Assembly (NCBI GenBank): GCA_963575645.1
Contig: OY754470.1
Location: forward strand, 2,666,001 to 2,730,000
DNA from: Xanthostigma xanthostigma
Lineage: Eukaryota; Arthropoda; Insecta; Raphidioptera; Raphidiidae
Length of the DNA: 64,000 nt
Reading direction: 5' to 3'
Position 1 is the stretch's first letter, and every line of letters starts with the position of its first letter. Below, in pieces: positions 33,754-44,998 of the stretch. The position numbers and the translations under genes were made by a program. The notes below the pieces were generated by a model, which did no database searches, was not told the DNA's origin, and saw nothing but the letters and a program-made list of their open reading frames with translations.

Positions 33754-35717
33754 TAATAAATAGTTTTGGTCACATCTTAAAGATTTCTTTTTGCTATTCA
33801 TGAATAATAGAAAAATGTAATGATAAATAGCTAACACCTTTGAAAACATCTTTTTTTTTCTATTCATAAATATCTCCTAACCATTCGTAACAGTATTGGC
33901 GCCGAGGTGATAAATATGAAATAGTATAAAACCATATTCTACATCTTGTAACCACTTACAGAGTGTAATTTTTCTCCCGTGTATAAAAAAAGAATTTTCA
34001 TTTGAATACGCGAGTCAGATTTTTCCGTTATATAGAAAAGCTAAAAATGTCTAAGAAAGTTACAATGAAAGCGAAAGCGCATTAAGTTTTCAAATAAATA
34101 GTTCGTTCTAATTTTACTGACATGTCTAGCGTTACCTACAGGCACGCGTTCTTTCCAGAAACCTTTACACGAGCACAACAGCCCATCAAAAAAATTTAAC
34201 GGTACCACAAACGTTTGACGCTATATCCCTTACTTATAGCTCCGTTCCAGCCTATTATCATCACGAAAACCGATACAAACAGTTTCGTTTTAGCTACTGC
34301 GCAAGACTGTAATGATATTACCGTTCGTAGAAAAGTTGGAAACTAGTACTTGTGGGTCTAGTGTTCTCCTTATTACTAAGCTACTTCTTCAATACAGTTT
34401 TGTAACATGAAAATTACGATTTTAAGTTTTTGGTGGAACATTATTAACTTCACAGATCCCAAAAACGTGTTTTTTAAAATGCATGTTTGTCTGAGGTCGC
34501 AACTAAAGCTCAAAAATCAAATAGATCGATTTCTTTCAAATTTTAAATATGTAATCAGGACGTCACATCTCTTTAGTTGTGTTTCTCTGACGTTCTAAAT
34601 GACTGCAATAGCTGCTCAATACTCCGTTCCTTCCAATACTCCTGTAATCTGTCCGGCATCTATTGTAATCTTTATGTAATGTTCCAGTATCTTCCAAGAA
34701 ATCTTCCAGTAATCCGACATTATTGATATTAATCTGAAGACGTAAAAGATTATTGAAAGCGAATACAGTTTCGTTTTAAGGAAATCGGAGATGTAGGCAT
34801 AAGAAAAAAAGAGGGGAGAACAGCAGATAGACCAAATGGAGCCTGCAAGATTCTAAGGTATTTACCTACAAATGCTACCATCAGACACATGTGTCACTGT
34901 ATAATACTGCACTGGGAGAGGCTTCTAGTATACCGCACGGTATTGCACAGGACTTGAAGAAGAGAAATCGCTTCCAATAAAAGTACACTCATGAATCTAC
35001 TCTCGAAATGTTATTAACGTAATAACTGTTAGTCGTGAGTCAAATGGAGGGTGCAAATCGAATATTTTAATAATCTTATCTGAATACTTCTTTTACAATA
35101 TAGAAATTGCATTCAGAAATCGGAAATTATAATATACGGGAAGTTTATAACGTTTCGATAAGTTTTAATATCATTTTACACTGGCAAACTGTACAGTATC
35201 ATATTATTGAAGTTCTTTGAACGTAGCAAAATTCAATTTTAATGTGTTTTATTTAGTTTAAAATAATTTTCAAATAAACAGGTTTTTGGTAAAAAATTTA
35301 ACTAGCTTTTTTCAGAGAATAGTTAAAGAAAGGAGACATTTGGTGGAGATGACGGGATAATATGGAAATATACAGGTTATATAAATTAGGTCTTTATAAA
35401 AAAATATATTATCGACGAAATTACGTACCTACGTGTGCAAAGTTTCTAATACGTGAACTTAATAAAAAGCCTGTAAAACAGTACCTATATGTTTCTTGTT
35501 TCGTATTTTTTTAATATTATCTGTATAAATATAATTTTATCAATAACAACTGCAGCTATGATTGTTGTTCGTAATTCTCAGGACAAGGTTTGTATCAAAG
35601 AAAATTTTTGGAAAAATCCCCTGGAAAAATCGGAAATTTGAATGGTGTTTTTATACGAAAATCTCAATATCTATCAGTTTGATAGTTCTTCCATGTAGAT
35701 GGGAAGGTCAATACATT
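33754..35717. other. Non-coding stretch
   Basis: About 2 kb of AT-rich DNA. CCAGTA/TTCCAGTAATC-like words recur at 34640-34730, but no clear repeat unit is seen. No gene. Confidence 0.4.
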
Positions 35718-35756
35718 TCCAGAGAGAGAGAGAGAAATAGGGAGAGAAAGAGAGAT
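35718..35756. repeat. Imperfect (GA)n microsatellite
   Basis: Runs of GA interrupted by AATAGGG and AAA. It lies just upstream of a Helitron-like 3' end. Confidence 0.7.
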
Positions 35757-35779
35757 TATGTATCAATAAATGTTAGTTT

Positions 35780-35812
35780 TGCACCCGGGTGAAACCGGGA
35801 CGGGCCGGTAAT
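35780..35812 (+). mobile_element. Helitron-like 3' end lacking CTAG
   Basis: GCACCCGGGTGAAACCGGGA followed by CGGGCCGGTA matches the 3' hairpin and terminus of the H1/H2 Helitrons, but the last bases are GGTA rather than CTAG. No recognisable body lies upstream, so this is a decayed end. Confidence 0.6.
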
Positions 35813-36380
35813 GTAAAATAAAATCCATTCAAAAAGGGTGTCTGACGTGCGATATATTAAATAATAAAATATCCGTTTTTAAAAATAGGTTAGCATTATA
35901 AAACACATATTCAAATATGTACAGGTATCGATAAAGAGGAAGTGAGGGGGCGGGGCGCAGAAAGGTTTCACAGGTTAAATTGATTATTCAGGCCAGCCTT
36001 TGGCTGCACGAATTCGCATTAACTTCACCGCGAACGTGCAACGAAATTTTGTCAATTTCCCTTACCCATGTGCTTTCTCTGAGCGAAACGCACGAGACGC
36101 GGAGAAACAAGCCGCCTGCATTTGCCATCAGTTTTATGTTTCCGACAGGTCGTGAGATAGAAAACAGAATTTTCACGCTTTTCTACGACGATAATGTTAC
36201 GTAAAATAGATAAAATAAAAATCCGGAAATTTTACTTTCCTTGATGGTTTCAAGAATAGATGGTTTCAGGAATAGAAGACATTATTTTTCTGGTTATTAC
36301 GAATAATAATTCAACGATCCTCCAACGGAACAAGCTTACATTTCTAGTAAAATGCACACTACGTTTATACAGGTGGTTAG
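35813..36380. other. Non-coding stretch
   Basis: AT-rich with a G-rich spot near 35940-35955. Open frames exist on both strands at 35980-36204 but show no domain. Confidence 0.35.
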
Positions 36381-36391
36381 AAAATATTTAA

Positions 36392-36568
36392 ATCTTTGAT
36401 TAACGCCTGATTAGAACTCTTCAATAAATAAAATTATCGACCAATTTTTTATATTTTTTAGATAAGTTCTGAAGAAGGTCCAAATCCGGATCGAAACGTT
36501 AATGTATTAATTATATATTTTGTTAATATATGGTCTGAAAAATTGGTCGATAATTTTATTTATTGTAT
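36392..36568 (+). repeat. Retroposon-family full copy with hammerhead-like core
   Basis: Order: ATCTTTGATTAACG... leader; ATAAAATTATCGACCAATTT; CTGAAGAAGGTCC-AAATCC-GGATCGAAAC at 36469-36497; TCTGAAAAATTGGTCGATAA; TTTTATTTATT. The second and fourth parts are inverted repeats. The CTGAAGA...GAAAC core with a five-pair stem (GGTCC/GGATC, one G-U) resembles a hammerhead ribozyme core (CUGANGA-stem-GAAA), with one extra A before the stem. The 11-bp repeat AAAATATTTAA flanks it (36381-36391 and 36569-36579). It is probably a Penelope-like or SINE-like retroposon. The duplication is AT-rich and less decisive than at 38844. Confidence 0.68.
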
Positions 36569-36590
36569 AAAATATTTAATTAATGGCCAC

Positions 36591-36850
36591 ATTGACCGAA
36601 CACAAGTAGTTATTTATTCGGTACATTTGTTCTTCAGCTAGCTATTCCTCTGAATAAATAGCGATAATAATCCAATTCATCAAACACAATTATGTTTACT
36701 ACAGGTATAAATCTTACTTCGGGGGTATAAATATTTATTCGCGTGATAAAATAATAATGGCCGCCACATAGATCATAATACCTAACCTATAAACGTGGAG
36801 TATTCTATCTACAGTTTGGTCTTGTGAATTTATTTACTGAATAAATAAAC
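36591..36850 (-). repeat. Dispersed repeat Q, minus-strand copy
   Basis: Inverted relative of 41158-41440 and 63638-63935. Shared on its minus strand: TATTATGATCTATGTGGC, CCATTATTATTTTATCA, GCGAATAAATATTTATA, ATAAATCTATTT-like text, AACATAATTGTG and CGAATAAATAACTACTTGTG. No coding capacity. It starts within about a dozen bases of the flanking duplication of the previous element. Confidence 0.68.
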
Positions 36851-36951
36851 AGACACGTAAAAGATTTTTAATCTCCTATAAACTGTACATCTGAACGTTA
36901 CGAATTTGTTTATTTGTAGAGAGATTATTGATTTTAATCAACTAATACATT

Positions 36952-38080
36952 CAGGGCCCTCGTAAGGCCTCACGCCACCCGCGTGCGGATTCATAATTGA
37001 CGCCCCTTATTGGGGATACACTCACTTGACGATATGTCAAATTGAAAAACGTTAAAAATCCTAAATAACTAATACTGTAAGTGCAATTAATATAAACTTT
37101 GTTTCGTTGTCTTTTTGCAAATACTTCTTCATAGAATCAGACATTTTGTTTTTTTCTTCTTGCCTAATTTTCTTAAGTTGCCGAAATTGTGCACCCGAAG
37201 GTTTTTTTCTTTTATTACTTTCCTGAAATGCAACAATGCTTCACTTCACATCGTCATTACAAAACGATTTGGACAGGTAAAAATACTAATAAGATAATTA
37301 ATTTTTGAAAACAAATAAAAATGTGAAAAATGTAACAGTGAAAGATACTTTAAGCGGGATGAAATAATTTTTAAGCAAAAATGATTTTAAAAAAGTCGAG
37401 CACAAAAACGAAACACAATCATTGAAACATGGAGCTAAATTTGATTCTGAAATATATTCAATTAAAATGAAACACATTAAACAGTGAATTTTGAAAATTC
37501 ACTCCGTACAGAGTGAACTTAAAAAATTCTCTCTTCACGTTAAAAAAATCACTCCGCGGAGTAAACTGTTCTTTACAAAAACAGTTTACACCGTGCGATT
37601 TTTCACGGCGTTCTTCTCCTGTTGTACTTATGAATGAGAGAAAAATTTAGTTTCACCGCTGAGCTGAGAGAATTCATTAAGTCAAAATAATCATTAGTTT
37701 ATCAATTAGTAAAAAGTATTTGTTGATTGAAAAATACTTTACTTCACTCGCACTCTTGCAGGAATCGACAGGAAAATTCAAGATATAAACATACGCGGGA
37801 GTCTCCCGATAGGGGCGCCCTGTCTACGCGCTGATGTGAACTAACTATCGAATCGAAAACTGCGCGCGAAATATTTCGAATTCGAATTTCATTAAAAAAT
37901 AAATAACTACTCGTAAGAGTTTTCACGCTGGCTTGAGTATGCAAATAAAATTGATATAATATCAGTTATATATTTTTTCTATACAGTATAAAAACATAAC
38001 ACAACTAGGCCATTTGCCGCCCCTTGAATGTGCCGCCCGCGTGCATCGCACACATCGCACTATAGGGCGCGAGGGCCCTG
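36952..38080 (-). mobile_element. Internally deleted hAT transposon, 1,129 bp
   Basis: Ends are CAGGGCCCTCG on both sides in inverted orientation. GC-rich subterminal parts (CACCCGCGTGCGG left, complement of GCCGCCCGCGTGC right) follow. A perfect 8-bp direct repeat AATACATT flanks it (36944-36951 and 38081-38088), the hAT signature. The minus strand at 37090-37222 keeps an N-terminal transposase relic, after which the sequence runs straight to the left end, so most of the coding region has been lost. The right two-thirds would be the 5' side and contains several short palindromes (ACTCCGCGGAGT at 37551, TTCGAATTCGAA at 37877). Confidence 0.88.
37045..37223 (-). pseudogene. hAT transposase N-terminal relic
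   Basis: Minus-strand translation reads ESNKRKKPSGAQFRQLKKIR then QEEKNKMSDSMKKYLQKDNE and ends at a TAG about 15 codons later. It follows TTGTTGCATTTCAG, a plausible splice acceptor. A basic KRK-x-SGAxxRxxKK start of this kind is familiar from ZMYM-type/hAT transposase N-termini. The zinc-finger, RNase-H-like catalytic and dimerisation parts are all absent because the element is internally deleted. It cannot make an active protein. The identification rests on the motif together with the hAT ends around it. Confidence 0.62.
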
Positions 38081-38088
38081 AATACATT

Positions 38089-38828
38089 TCTTCGTGTACA
38101 CATAATCCCCCAAACGCTTTGTCAGTGTCATGAAACGAATAATCAAACTGTCATTTGTTTTTGTTATTATTTTACTACTTTACACACAAAAAGCAGGAAA
38201 TTTCAACTACATAACAAAATGAAGGCAATGTGATTTAAATTATTAATTAGATAAGCCGCGTATAAGAGTTGACTAAATAAATTGTAGGTATATGTAAACA
38301 AGTTTTTATTATGTTTTTATGTATTTATCACCTCGGTCAGGGCAGGCATCAAGCGTGGAGTAGACGGGAGGCAAAGCGTTGCTGTGTGCCCCTACATAGT
38401 TGTGGTGGTGCGTGTTTTGCTGATAAACCTTTCCCGTTGGGGTGGTTTTATGAACTATGGCTGTGACGTGGTGGAATTAATAAAAGCTCTTAAGTACAGT
38501 TCAGAGAATATAACTTTGCCAATGAAGGCAATTCATGTCGGCAAAATAGTGTATTTGAAATGCATACATTGTGGTGCTTATACAAGTTTTTTGACAAAAT
38601 AATATATTTATCCCTTTAATACATCCCTTAAAATGACTAAATTAGGTAAGCCTTTCTGTCAATCTAATATTTATAATAAAGGAGATTTAAAGGAAAAAAG
38701 GAAAAAAATATTTGCATCAAATTAATTATGTAGGTTATATTATATAGGTAAAATAACGCACTATCCGCAAGCTTTTGTTATTTGCTATTTTTTTTTATCA
38801 AATTTTAAAAATGCATTCTGAACTTCAC
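38089..38828. other. Non-coding stretch
   Basis: Includes a less AT-rich part at 38340-38590 with a 72-codon plus-strand frame lacking any recognised domain. No repeat partner was seen. Confidence 0.35.
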
Positions 38829-38843
38829 TTTAGGGTTAAATAC

Positions 38844-39031
38844 TCAAATCTTTGATTAACGTCTGATTAGAACTCTTCAATAAATTATTTTTATTTATTA
38901 ATTATTTTTTTATATTTTTAGATCCGTTCTGAAGAAGATCCAAATCCGGATCAAAACGTTATTCGTTTAATGTATTATTGATATTTTTTGTTAATATATT
39001 GTCTGAAAAATTGGTCGATAATTTTATTTAT
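38844..39031 (+). repeat. Retroposon-family full copy with 15-bp target duplication
   Basis: Bounded exactly by the 15-bp direct repeat TTTAGGGTTAAATAC (38829-38843 and 39032-39046), a length typical of target-primed retroposition and not of DNA transposons. Order: TCAAATCTTTGATTAACGTC, AGAACTCTTCAATAAA, CTGAAGAAGATCC-AAATCC-GGATC then AAAAC (38929-38956), GTCTGAAAAATTGGTCGATA and ATTTTATTTATT. The stem GATCC/GGATC is perfect, but the GAAAC box reads AAAAC here, which would break a hammerhead core. No protein is encoded. Confidence 0.78.
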
Positions 39032-39046
39032 TTTAGGGTTAAATAC

Positions 39047-39222
39047 GTTCAATTGTATTTTTTTTTTTCGTATGTATGACTGTCAATATCTTTGCCGGCT
39101 TTACCGATTTCGATGTTTCTTTTTTTTTCGATAGAGTATGTCTCAAAGTTAGTCCTATATAAATTTTAGCAAAAATCAAAGAAATATTGCAAAAATTGCA
39201 ATTGCTCTTTGGTCTCCTTAGA
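39047..39222. repeat. LINE-tail-like repeat shared with 53590-53835
   Basis: Shares TTTACCGATTTCGATG, TTCGATAGAGTATGTCTCAA, AGTTAGTCCTATATAAATTT and AAAATCAAAGAAATATTG with 53640-53780 in the same order. The copy here is shorter and ends where the R-GAAAG repeat begins. Confidence 0.6.
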
Positions 39223-39460
39223 CAGCTGTCATTCGTGTTTTTACGTATAACCTCAAAGCTGCTTGCTTGGAATTTATCTGTGTTTTAATGTAATTAATAA
39301 GTAATTATTTAATTAATGTATTTAATAAGCGTGCTTACGACCGAGATATGAAGAAAAATAGTATACACTACACTGGCCGAAAGTCTGATACTTTCCCTCC
39401 GCGGGCAGGGCAAGAATATCACACTTTCGGCCCTTGTGGTGTAATATACTGTTATTTGTA
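39223..39460 (+). repeat. Paired repeat R-GAAAG, copy 2
   Basis: Same order as 32292-32525. The hairpin is better preserved here: GCCGAAAGTCTGATA pairs with TATCACACTTTCGGC. It also contains AGTATACACTACACTG, which copy 1 lacks. Confidence 0.68.
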
Positions 39461-40029
39461 TCTCCATCAAGTCGATTTTCATAAATACTGCGTTTGTACT
39501 CTATATCTCTGTCTTTTTATGTCTATTGTGTCGCTCTCTTGTTTCGTCGTCTCGCGAAATTAACCACATTATAACTTCAAAAATAATGCAAATTCATCAT
39601 TGAGCGTTGAGTGTGATATCTCTCGGCATCGGAGCTGTTTTGCGTCGCCGTCTGTGGTAGCAAATACACTAGATATCACGTATGTCAAACGCTAGCCCGC
39701 CTTACATTACCTATAGACCTTAGCATTATGTAATATGTACGTACGTGGCCTTGCAAAGGTTATATTGCACAACGCGGTTCGAGAACGCTCGACGCGTCGC
39801 CCTTACAGGATGGAACTTGCGTCGAAACTCGCAATTCTTCATGTGATGAGTTTTCTGTGTAAATGTTACCTGCAAAAAATATTTATAATCTAAACGCGAA
39901 GTTCTGAATAACTGATACAGTCTCGAGAGTGTAGTAAGAATAAAATTAATAGAACGAAAAATAAAACAGGTGTCTTATAAAGCAGATCCTTTCTACGTGC
40001 TAATTTTGTTAAAAAATGTTTAATGTAAC
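39461..40029. other. CG-richer non-coding stretch
   Basis: 39600-39850 has more CG dinucleotides than its surroundings (GAACGCTCGACGCGTCGCCC). No exon structure can be defended. Confidence 0.35.
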
Positions 40030-40268
40030 AATGACGTGCCGTCAAGCAGCCAAAGAAATTTAGTTGTCAAAGAAATTAATCAAACATAGATGAAAAGAAT
40101 AATTTTGATAATACAGTGAGCGCTTTGAAACTTTTTTATATTTGTTATTTGGTGATAGTTAATTTTTTTCGACATCTAGCACATTTTTAATTACATATTT
40201 CGATTTTGCACCTAAATCAATGCCGTGCCCATAATAATCTGTCGCGTGCCATAGGTTCGCCACCCCTG
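40030..40268. mobile_element. One-ended hAT-like remnant
   Basis: Ends in CGCGTGCCATAGGTTCGCCA then CCCCTG. Read inward this is CAGGGGTGGCGAACC, a typical hAT terminus in insects. The opposite end and an 8-bp duplication were not found, so the left border is arbitrary. Confidence 0.5.
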
Positions 40269-41157
40269 TAATATAAAAAAAAAATATTTATTCTGTGTCG
40301 TCGATCGATCAGTTCGTTTTATTATTTTATTCTTTCTACACTCTCTAAATTTGATATCAGTTATATCTGTTGCACTCGCAGACTTCAACTTTACATTTTA
40401 ATTGTTATCGCTCATTTTTGTTCAGTTTTAGAATGTCGAATTTATAACACGAAAGTTTATAAATTTACAATCGGGATAATGCACCTCTGTACGACAGCGC
40501 CCGTAGTATGCGACTTGGGTACTTACACGCAGACGAAGTTTTTTCCGCCATATATGTTAAAACGCAAAACGACCATTTTCGTGAAAATATGAAATATACA
40601 ATATTTTGTTCGGTCACGTGTTCTCATCGTTGAGCATATAGCATTACAAAAATGTTGCAGAACTACTCCAAACACAATAATTAAAAAAAAAATTTATATT
40701 GTAAATGAAAAAAATTAATTAAATTTCAAGGATGGTCATTTTTAATTTGAAAGTTAAGCAACTTTAAATGCGTTAGACAGGAGTGATTCCGATCGGATAT
40801 GGAAAAAGCGTGATGAGAATGGTGGTGGACTTACGGAGTAAGAAAAAGCGAGATATTAATTTAGAGGAGTAACACGTAGCAGAAAAAATAAGTAAAAAAA
40901 AGAATCTTGACTACCAATAAAAAATAATCTTTAATTAACGAGCTTACAGCAAATTAGGTAGCTACCTCAGAGTTTAAAAATTAAAGTTTGAGTAGAATGA
41001 ATACTACTCAAATACATAAAAGCAATATTTTTATGAGTTCTAGGTCGTTATTTATATTTTACAGTGTTTGTTCGTTTTAAAAACTTTCTCCCTCGCAGTT
41101 AATGATGGGTGTTGATTCAACGAACCAGTCAAATTAACTGTTAATAAGCAATATCTG
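40269..41157. other. Non-coding stretch
   Basis: AT-rich, apart from a small GC-richer spot near 40490-40550. No feature recognised. Confidence 0.4.
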
Positions 41158-41440
41158 CTAACTTTAATGTCTTACAACTATACACTTCACAAAAGGTTAA
41201 TAAACAACACATAAATAAATTTACAAAAGCAACTGTAGATATAATGATCTATGTGGCAGCCATTATTATTTTATCAGGCGAATAAATATTTATACCCTGA
41301 CTATAGGACAAAATAGATTTATACCTGCAGAAAACATAATTATGTTTGGTGAATTGAATTACCGCTATTTATTCGGAGGAATAGCTACCTGAAGAACAAA
41401 TGAACCGAATAAATAACTACTTACGTTCGGTGAATGTAGT
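41158..41440 (+). repeat. Dispersed repeat Q, plus-strand copy 1
   Basis: Nearly the same as 63638-63935: CTAACTTTAAT, GTTAATAAACAACACATAAA, ATGATCTATGTGGCAGCCAT, CAGGCGAATAAATATTTATA, ATAGATTTATACCTGCAG and CCGAATAAATAACTACTTAC. An inverted copy is at 36591-36850. No protein coding. Borders come from where copies stop matching. Confidence 0.75.
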
Positions 41441-42915
41441 CATTAGCGTCCTCCGTAGGACAAGTTAAAGGAATCAATCCGTTTTATAAATAGTTGACGT
41501 GGCACAGGTTTAGGTTTTGTTTTTGTCGATGCTAAAATCGTCAACGACCCATCACTACTGACAGTAATTTAATCTGGGCTTAGGTTAGTTATTTACCAGA
41601 GCTGTGAAGTACGGTATGCAATCGTGCGGCTGTCGTATTTTATACTCTCGTACAACATTCGTATCGTGAGATGTCAAACTACACCGAAACGCCCACAACA
41701 ACGCAGGTACACGGCAACGACTTTTGCAAAAAACAAGTTTTTTTTCGATGTTTTGTACGACAAAATTAATCCCTATATATAACTACAGCTTTGTCAATAT
41801 TCAAAAATTAATATGGTTATGTTTCATATCAACACCTATACGCTTTTTGAAATTTTTAATAAGCAATGTTTGATAGACTAAACAACAAAAAAAAGCAATT
41901 TATCGAAAGCTTTTTATACTTTACTAGCTGTTCTAGAAGTTACGACTTAGGACAGGGGTTGAAAACTCAGATCCTCCACAAATTTATTTTTATACAAAAT
42001 ACAAAATACAAAATTTTGAATAAAAGATTCTTACGATTTAATCATAGCACATATTTTTTCACATATTCAAATCAACTGCGGTGTTATGTCAACCTTTTTT
42101 TCCCCCAACATACCTGTAGGACTTATGATCATTTTTTCTTAGAAGACGGATAAGACCTAAGCCTCCACAAAAAATGTTCATTAGAAGACGACTTTCAACT
42201 CCCAACTTAGCATTTATTATGACATGAGCGTGATTGCCATTTTAAAATAATCAATGACAAAATAAAGTGACAGTTGTTGAATAACAATTTAAGAGCTTAT
42301 AATAAATATCGTCCAATTTCGCTAGTGTGTAAGTTGTAGCCATGGAACTAATAAATCTACACATTTATTGTTCGATGCCTGTAGCAAATACAAACTGTTA
42401 AACCCAGCTTCGCCCCTGTTTATCATGCCTTAGCATACCGAATAACCCTATTATTATCTATTTGAGTCGACATCATTCTAAAAAAAAGGCTGTACCGATT
42501 TTGATGGACGTTGGTACATATTCACAGTGATTATTTTTCCTCTCCATTTGAAATCACAAATAAATTATGGAGAGAATTTTTTAAAGTTCAATCAAATTTA
42601 TTACCAACATCAAAAAAAATATTAATACACAACATTTTTTTCTGTGTAAACAGCGAGTGGAAATAAATCCACAATGTGAAGTTATAATAAATTATCAATG
42701 AAAAATACGTATGTTTTTCAGAAATATGAAATCATTATCCATTGATAAATTCATAAACGTTTACTAACAAAGTTTTGGTTTATGTAATACATTAGTAAGA
42801 CTGAAAGGCAAACATTTATCTCATAATAAGATAGACCTGCTACAAATCACTATTTACAAAAATAATCAGCCAATGTCCAATTAATCATCAGTGTTTAACA
42901 CAAGAGTATTTCAAG
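41441..42915. other. Non-coding stretch
   Basis: About 1.5 kb. A 95-codon frame at 41866-42153 has no domain. TCCTCCACAAA and CCTCCACAAAA recur 190 bp apart within it, hinting at an old duplication. No gene assigned. Confidence 0.35.
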
Positions 42916-43659
42916 TTTTTGACGTGATAACGTCTTATAAATTGATGAATCACCAATATTATAAATTGATAAAACACCGGCTGCATGTTCGAAAAAGTGT
43001 AACGTAACGTTCCTAACGTTCCTAACGCGTAACGTTCCTAACGCGTAACGTTCCGCCTGACCCTGTGCGTGCTTTTTGCTAATTTCTCGCTCAATTTAAA
43101 TCAGATCGGTTTGAAACCAGTCTTAAACGAAAGAGGAGAACATTTTACATAGATTTCGTATAACAGAATTTGCCTAAACAGTTTTTTTATACAAATTTAT
43201 ATAGAAAAATATTTTATACAAATTTATATAGAAAAATATTTTATACAAATTTATATAGAAAAATATTTTATACATATAGAAAAATATTTTATACAAATTT
43301 ATATAGAAAAATAGCTGTATAAATGCAATGTTGTGTAATGCATGACGCGACGCGGTCGGTTGTCTTTGTTTGCCGTACATGGAAATTAGAAGCAAACGTA
43401 TGTCTTGTCTTAACATGAAAACAGCTGCATTAGTATATTGTGAAATGCAGAGCCTGCTAAGTTAAGTATCGGAATAACTAATTATTATTAGAACATAATA
43501 CTTTGTAAGTTGCAAACGTCACTTTTGACATTTCTTATCATTCCGACACCAAGGATAAGCGGATTGAAACCAAATTTTGGGAGGTTTAGGTTATGTATTA
43601 CGGAATACGTTATCACGTAAAACTATCGTCCGTAAACCGACTTTACAGACAACCATTTT
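42916..43659. repeat. Large dispersed repeat, copy 2
   Basis: Near-identical to 2188-2859 from TTGACGTGATAACGTC to CTTTACAGACAACCATTTT. Differences are local: the ~27-bp tandem unit (ATACAAATTTATATAGAAAA) has five copies at 43187-43313, one of them shortened, against two in copy 1. CCTAACGCGTAACGTT units near 43010-43050 are also expanded. A deletion removes ~27 bp at 43430. Confidence 0.8.
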
Positions 43660-44998
43660 TTTTTTTAACTTTTCAGAAACGCGAAAATATCAATTGTTCT
43701 AATTTTATTACACCGCAAAACTTTATTGAATTTTTGCATGGCGAGAAAAATGAATATTTTTGCTCGAAATGACGAGATGACTCACATTTTACATTATTAT
43801 GCATGAATAATCTACTGACGTTGTAAAACTCTTTGTTACGTAGAACATTAGACTGTACTCGTACAAAAACAGAGTGTTTTCAAGCAAAATTTTCATAAAA
43901 ATGCACTGAAAAATTCTGTTTTGAAATGGAAACTATTGTACAAAAAAATAAGGCTTATTATTTTTTGAGCAGGATCTATTTTCTTGTGATCACAATCTGC
44001 CGAGTCAATGTCAAAATAGATTTTCTGGCAATGCTTCCCGCACAGTAGCGAAAACTTTCGTCACCGGCAAAAAAACGATGGCACCCCTGACGAAATGAGG
44101 ACTGCGCCCCCCCTTGTGTCATAAAATTCACACTAGGCAACACGGATTACAACTATTTAAAAAAATGTTTAGCCGCTGTTTGAAATTTGCGTTTTGCAAT
44201 AATATAGATTTTACAGTACCACCCGACGACTCTGGCGGGGGCTGTGTCTGGCATAGGATAGTTTTGTATTTAACGAGTAAGAAATATTGTAAATTATTCT
44301 TCTCTGTCAACGTATCCGAGAATATAAATGGGTTAGAAAATCTACTAAACCAATCCTCTGTCAAGTATAAAAAATAGCTCAAGGTTTTCACTGGGTACCT
44401 ACAATGTGCATTATACAATACTTCAACATTAATTTACGTTTTTATTTAAAAATACAAAGTTAACTAGGGCAACCGTTGCTATTGTTTGTATAAAATAATG
44501 AATGAGGTACAATTCTTTTTTTTTGCCGAAAGGAGAGCAAGTACATTAGCATTTGATTTACAGTGAGAATGTGTTTTTAGAAACAAATAAAAACGTCTTT
44601 AGTCGAGAAACATTTACTCATGCAGCGATCTTGACTGGAATATGGTTATTTCAATAATTTCATACATTTTGATTTAAATTATTTAACACGGTGTTTTAGA
44701 TTTATTTACATTTTGTTCTTTATTTTCACTCAAAATATTTATTTCATAGCATTTCGTCAGAGAACAAAGCTTTGATGGAGTCACTATACTGTGCTAAGCA
44801 ATTGTTACGAAACAAAGATTTTGAGTGTAAATAAACGATGATACAGTGTTTTACTTGATTAAAATATAAAATATGAATTTACAGCAACTAACGACCGAAT
44901 GTAATATTACAATTTCTAACAAATGTTGACACGCTTAAATCACCAATTTTGCATTTTTTAACTGATGGCACGAAACACTAACCGATTTTTTTTACGAA
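43660..44998. other. Non-coding stretch
   Basis: AT-rich. Overlapping open frames on both strands at 44114-44418 (87 and 96 codons) show no domain. No repeat partner seen. Confidence 0.35.

Noticed and set aside
44114..44418. Overlapping 87- and 96-codon frames on opposite strands
   Set aside because: Neither has a recognisable domain and each can be the shadow of the other.
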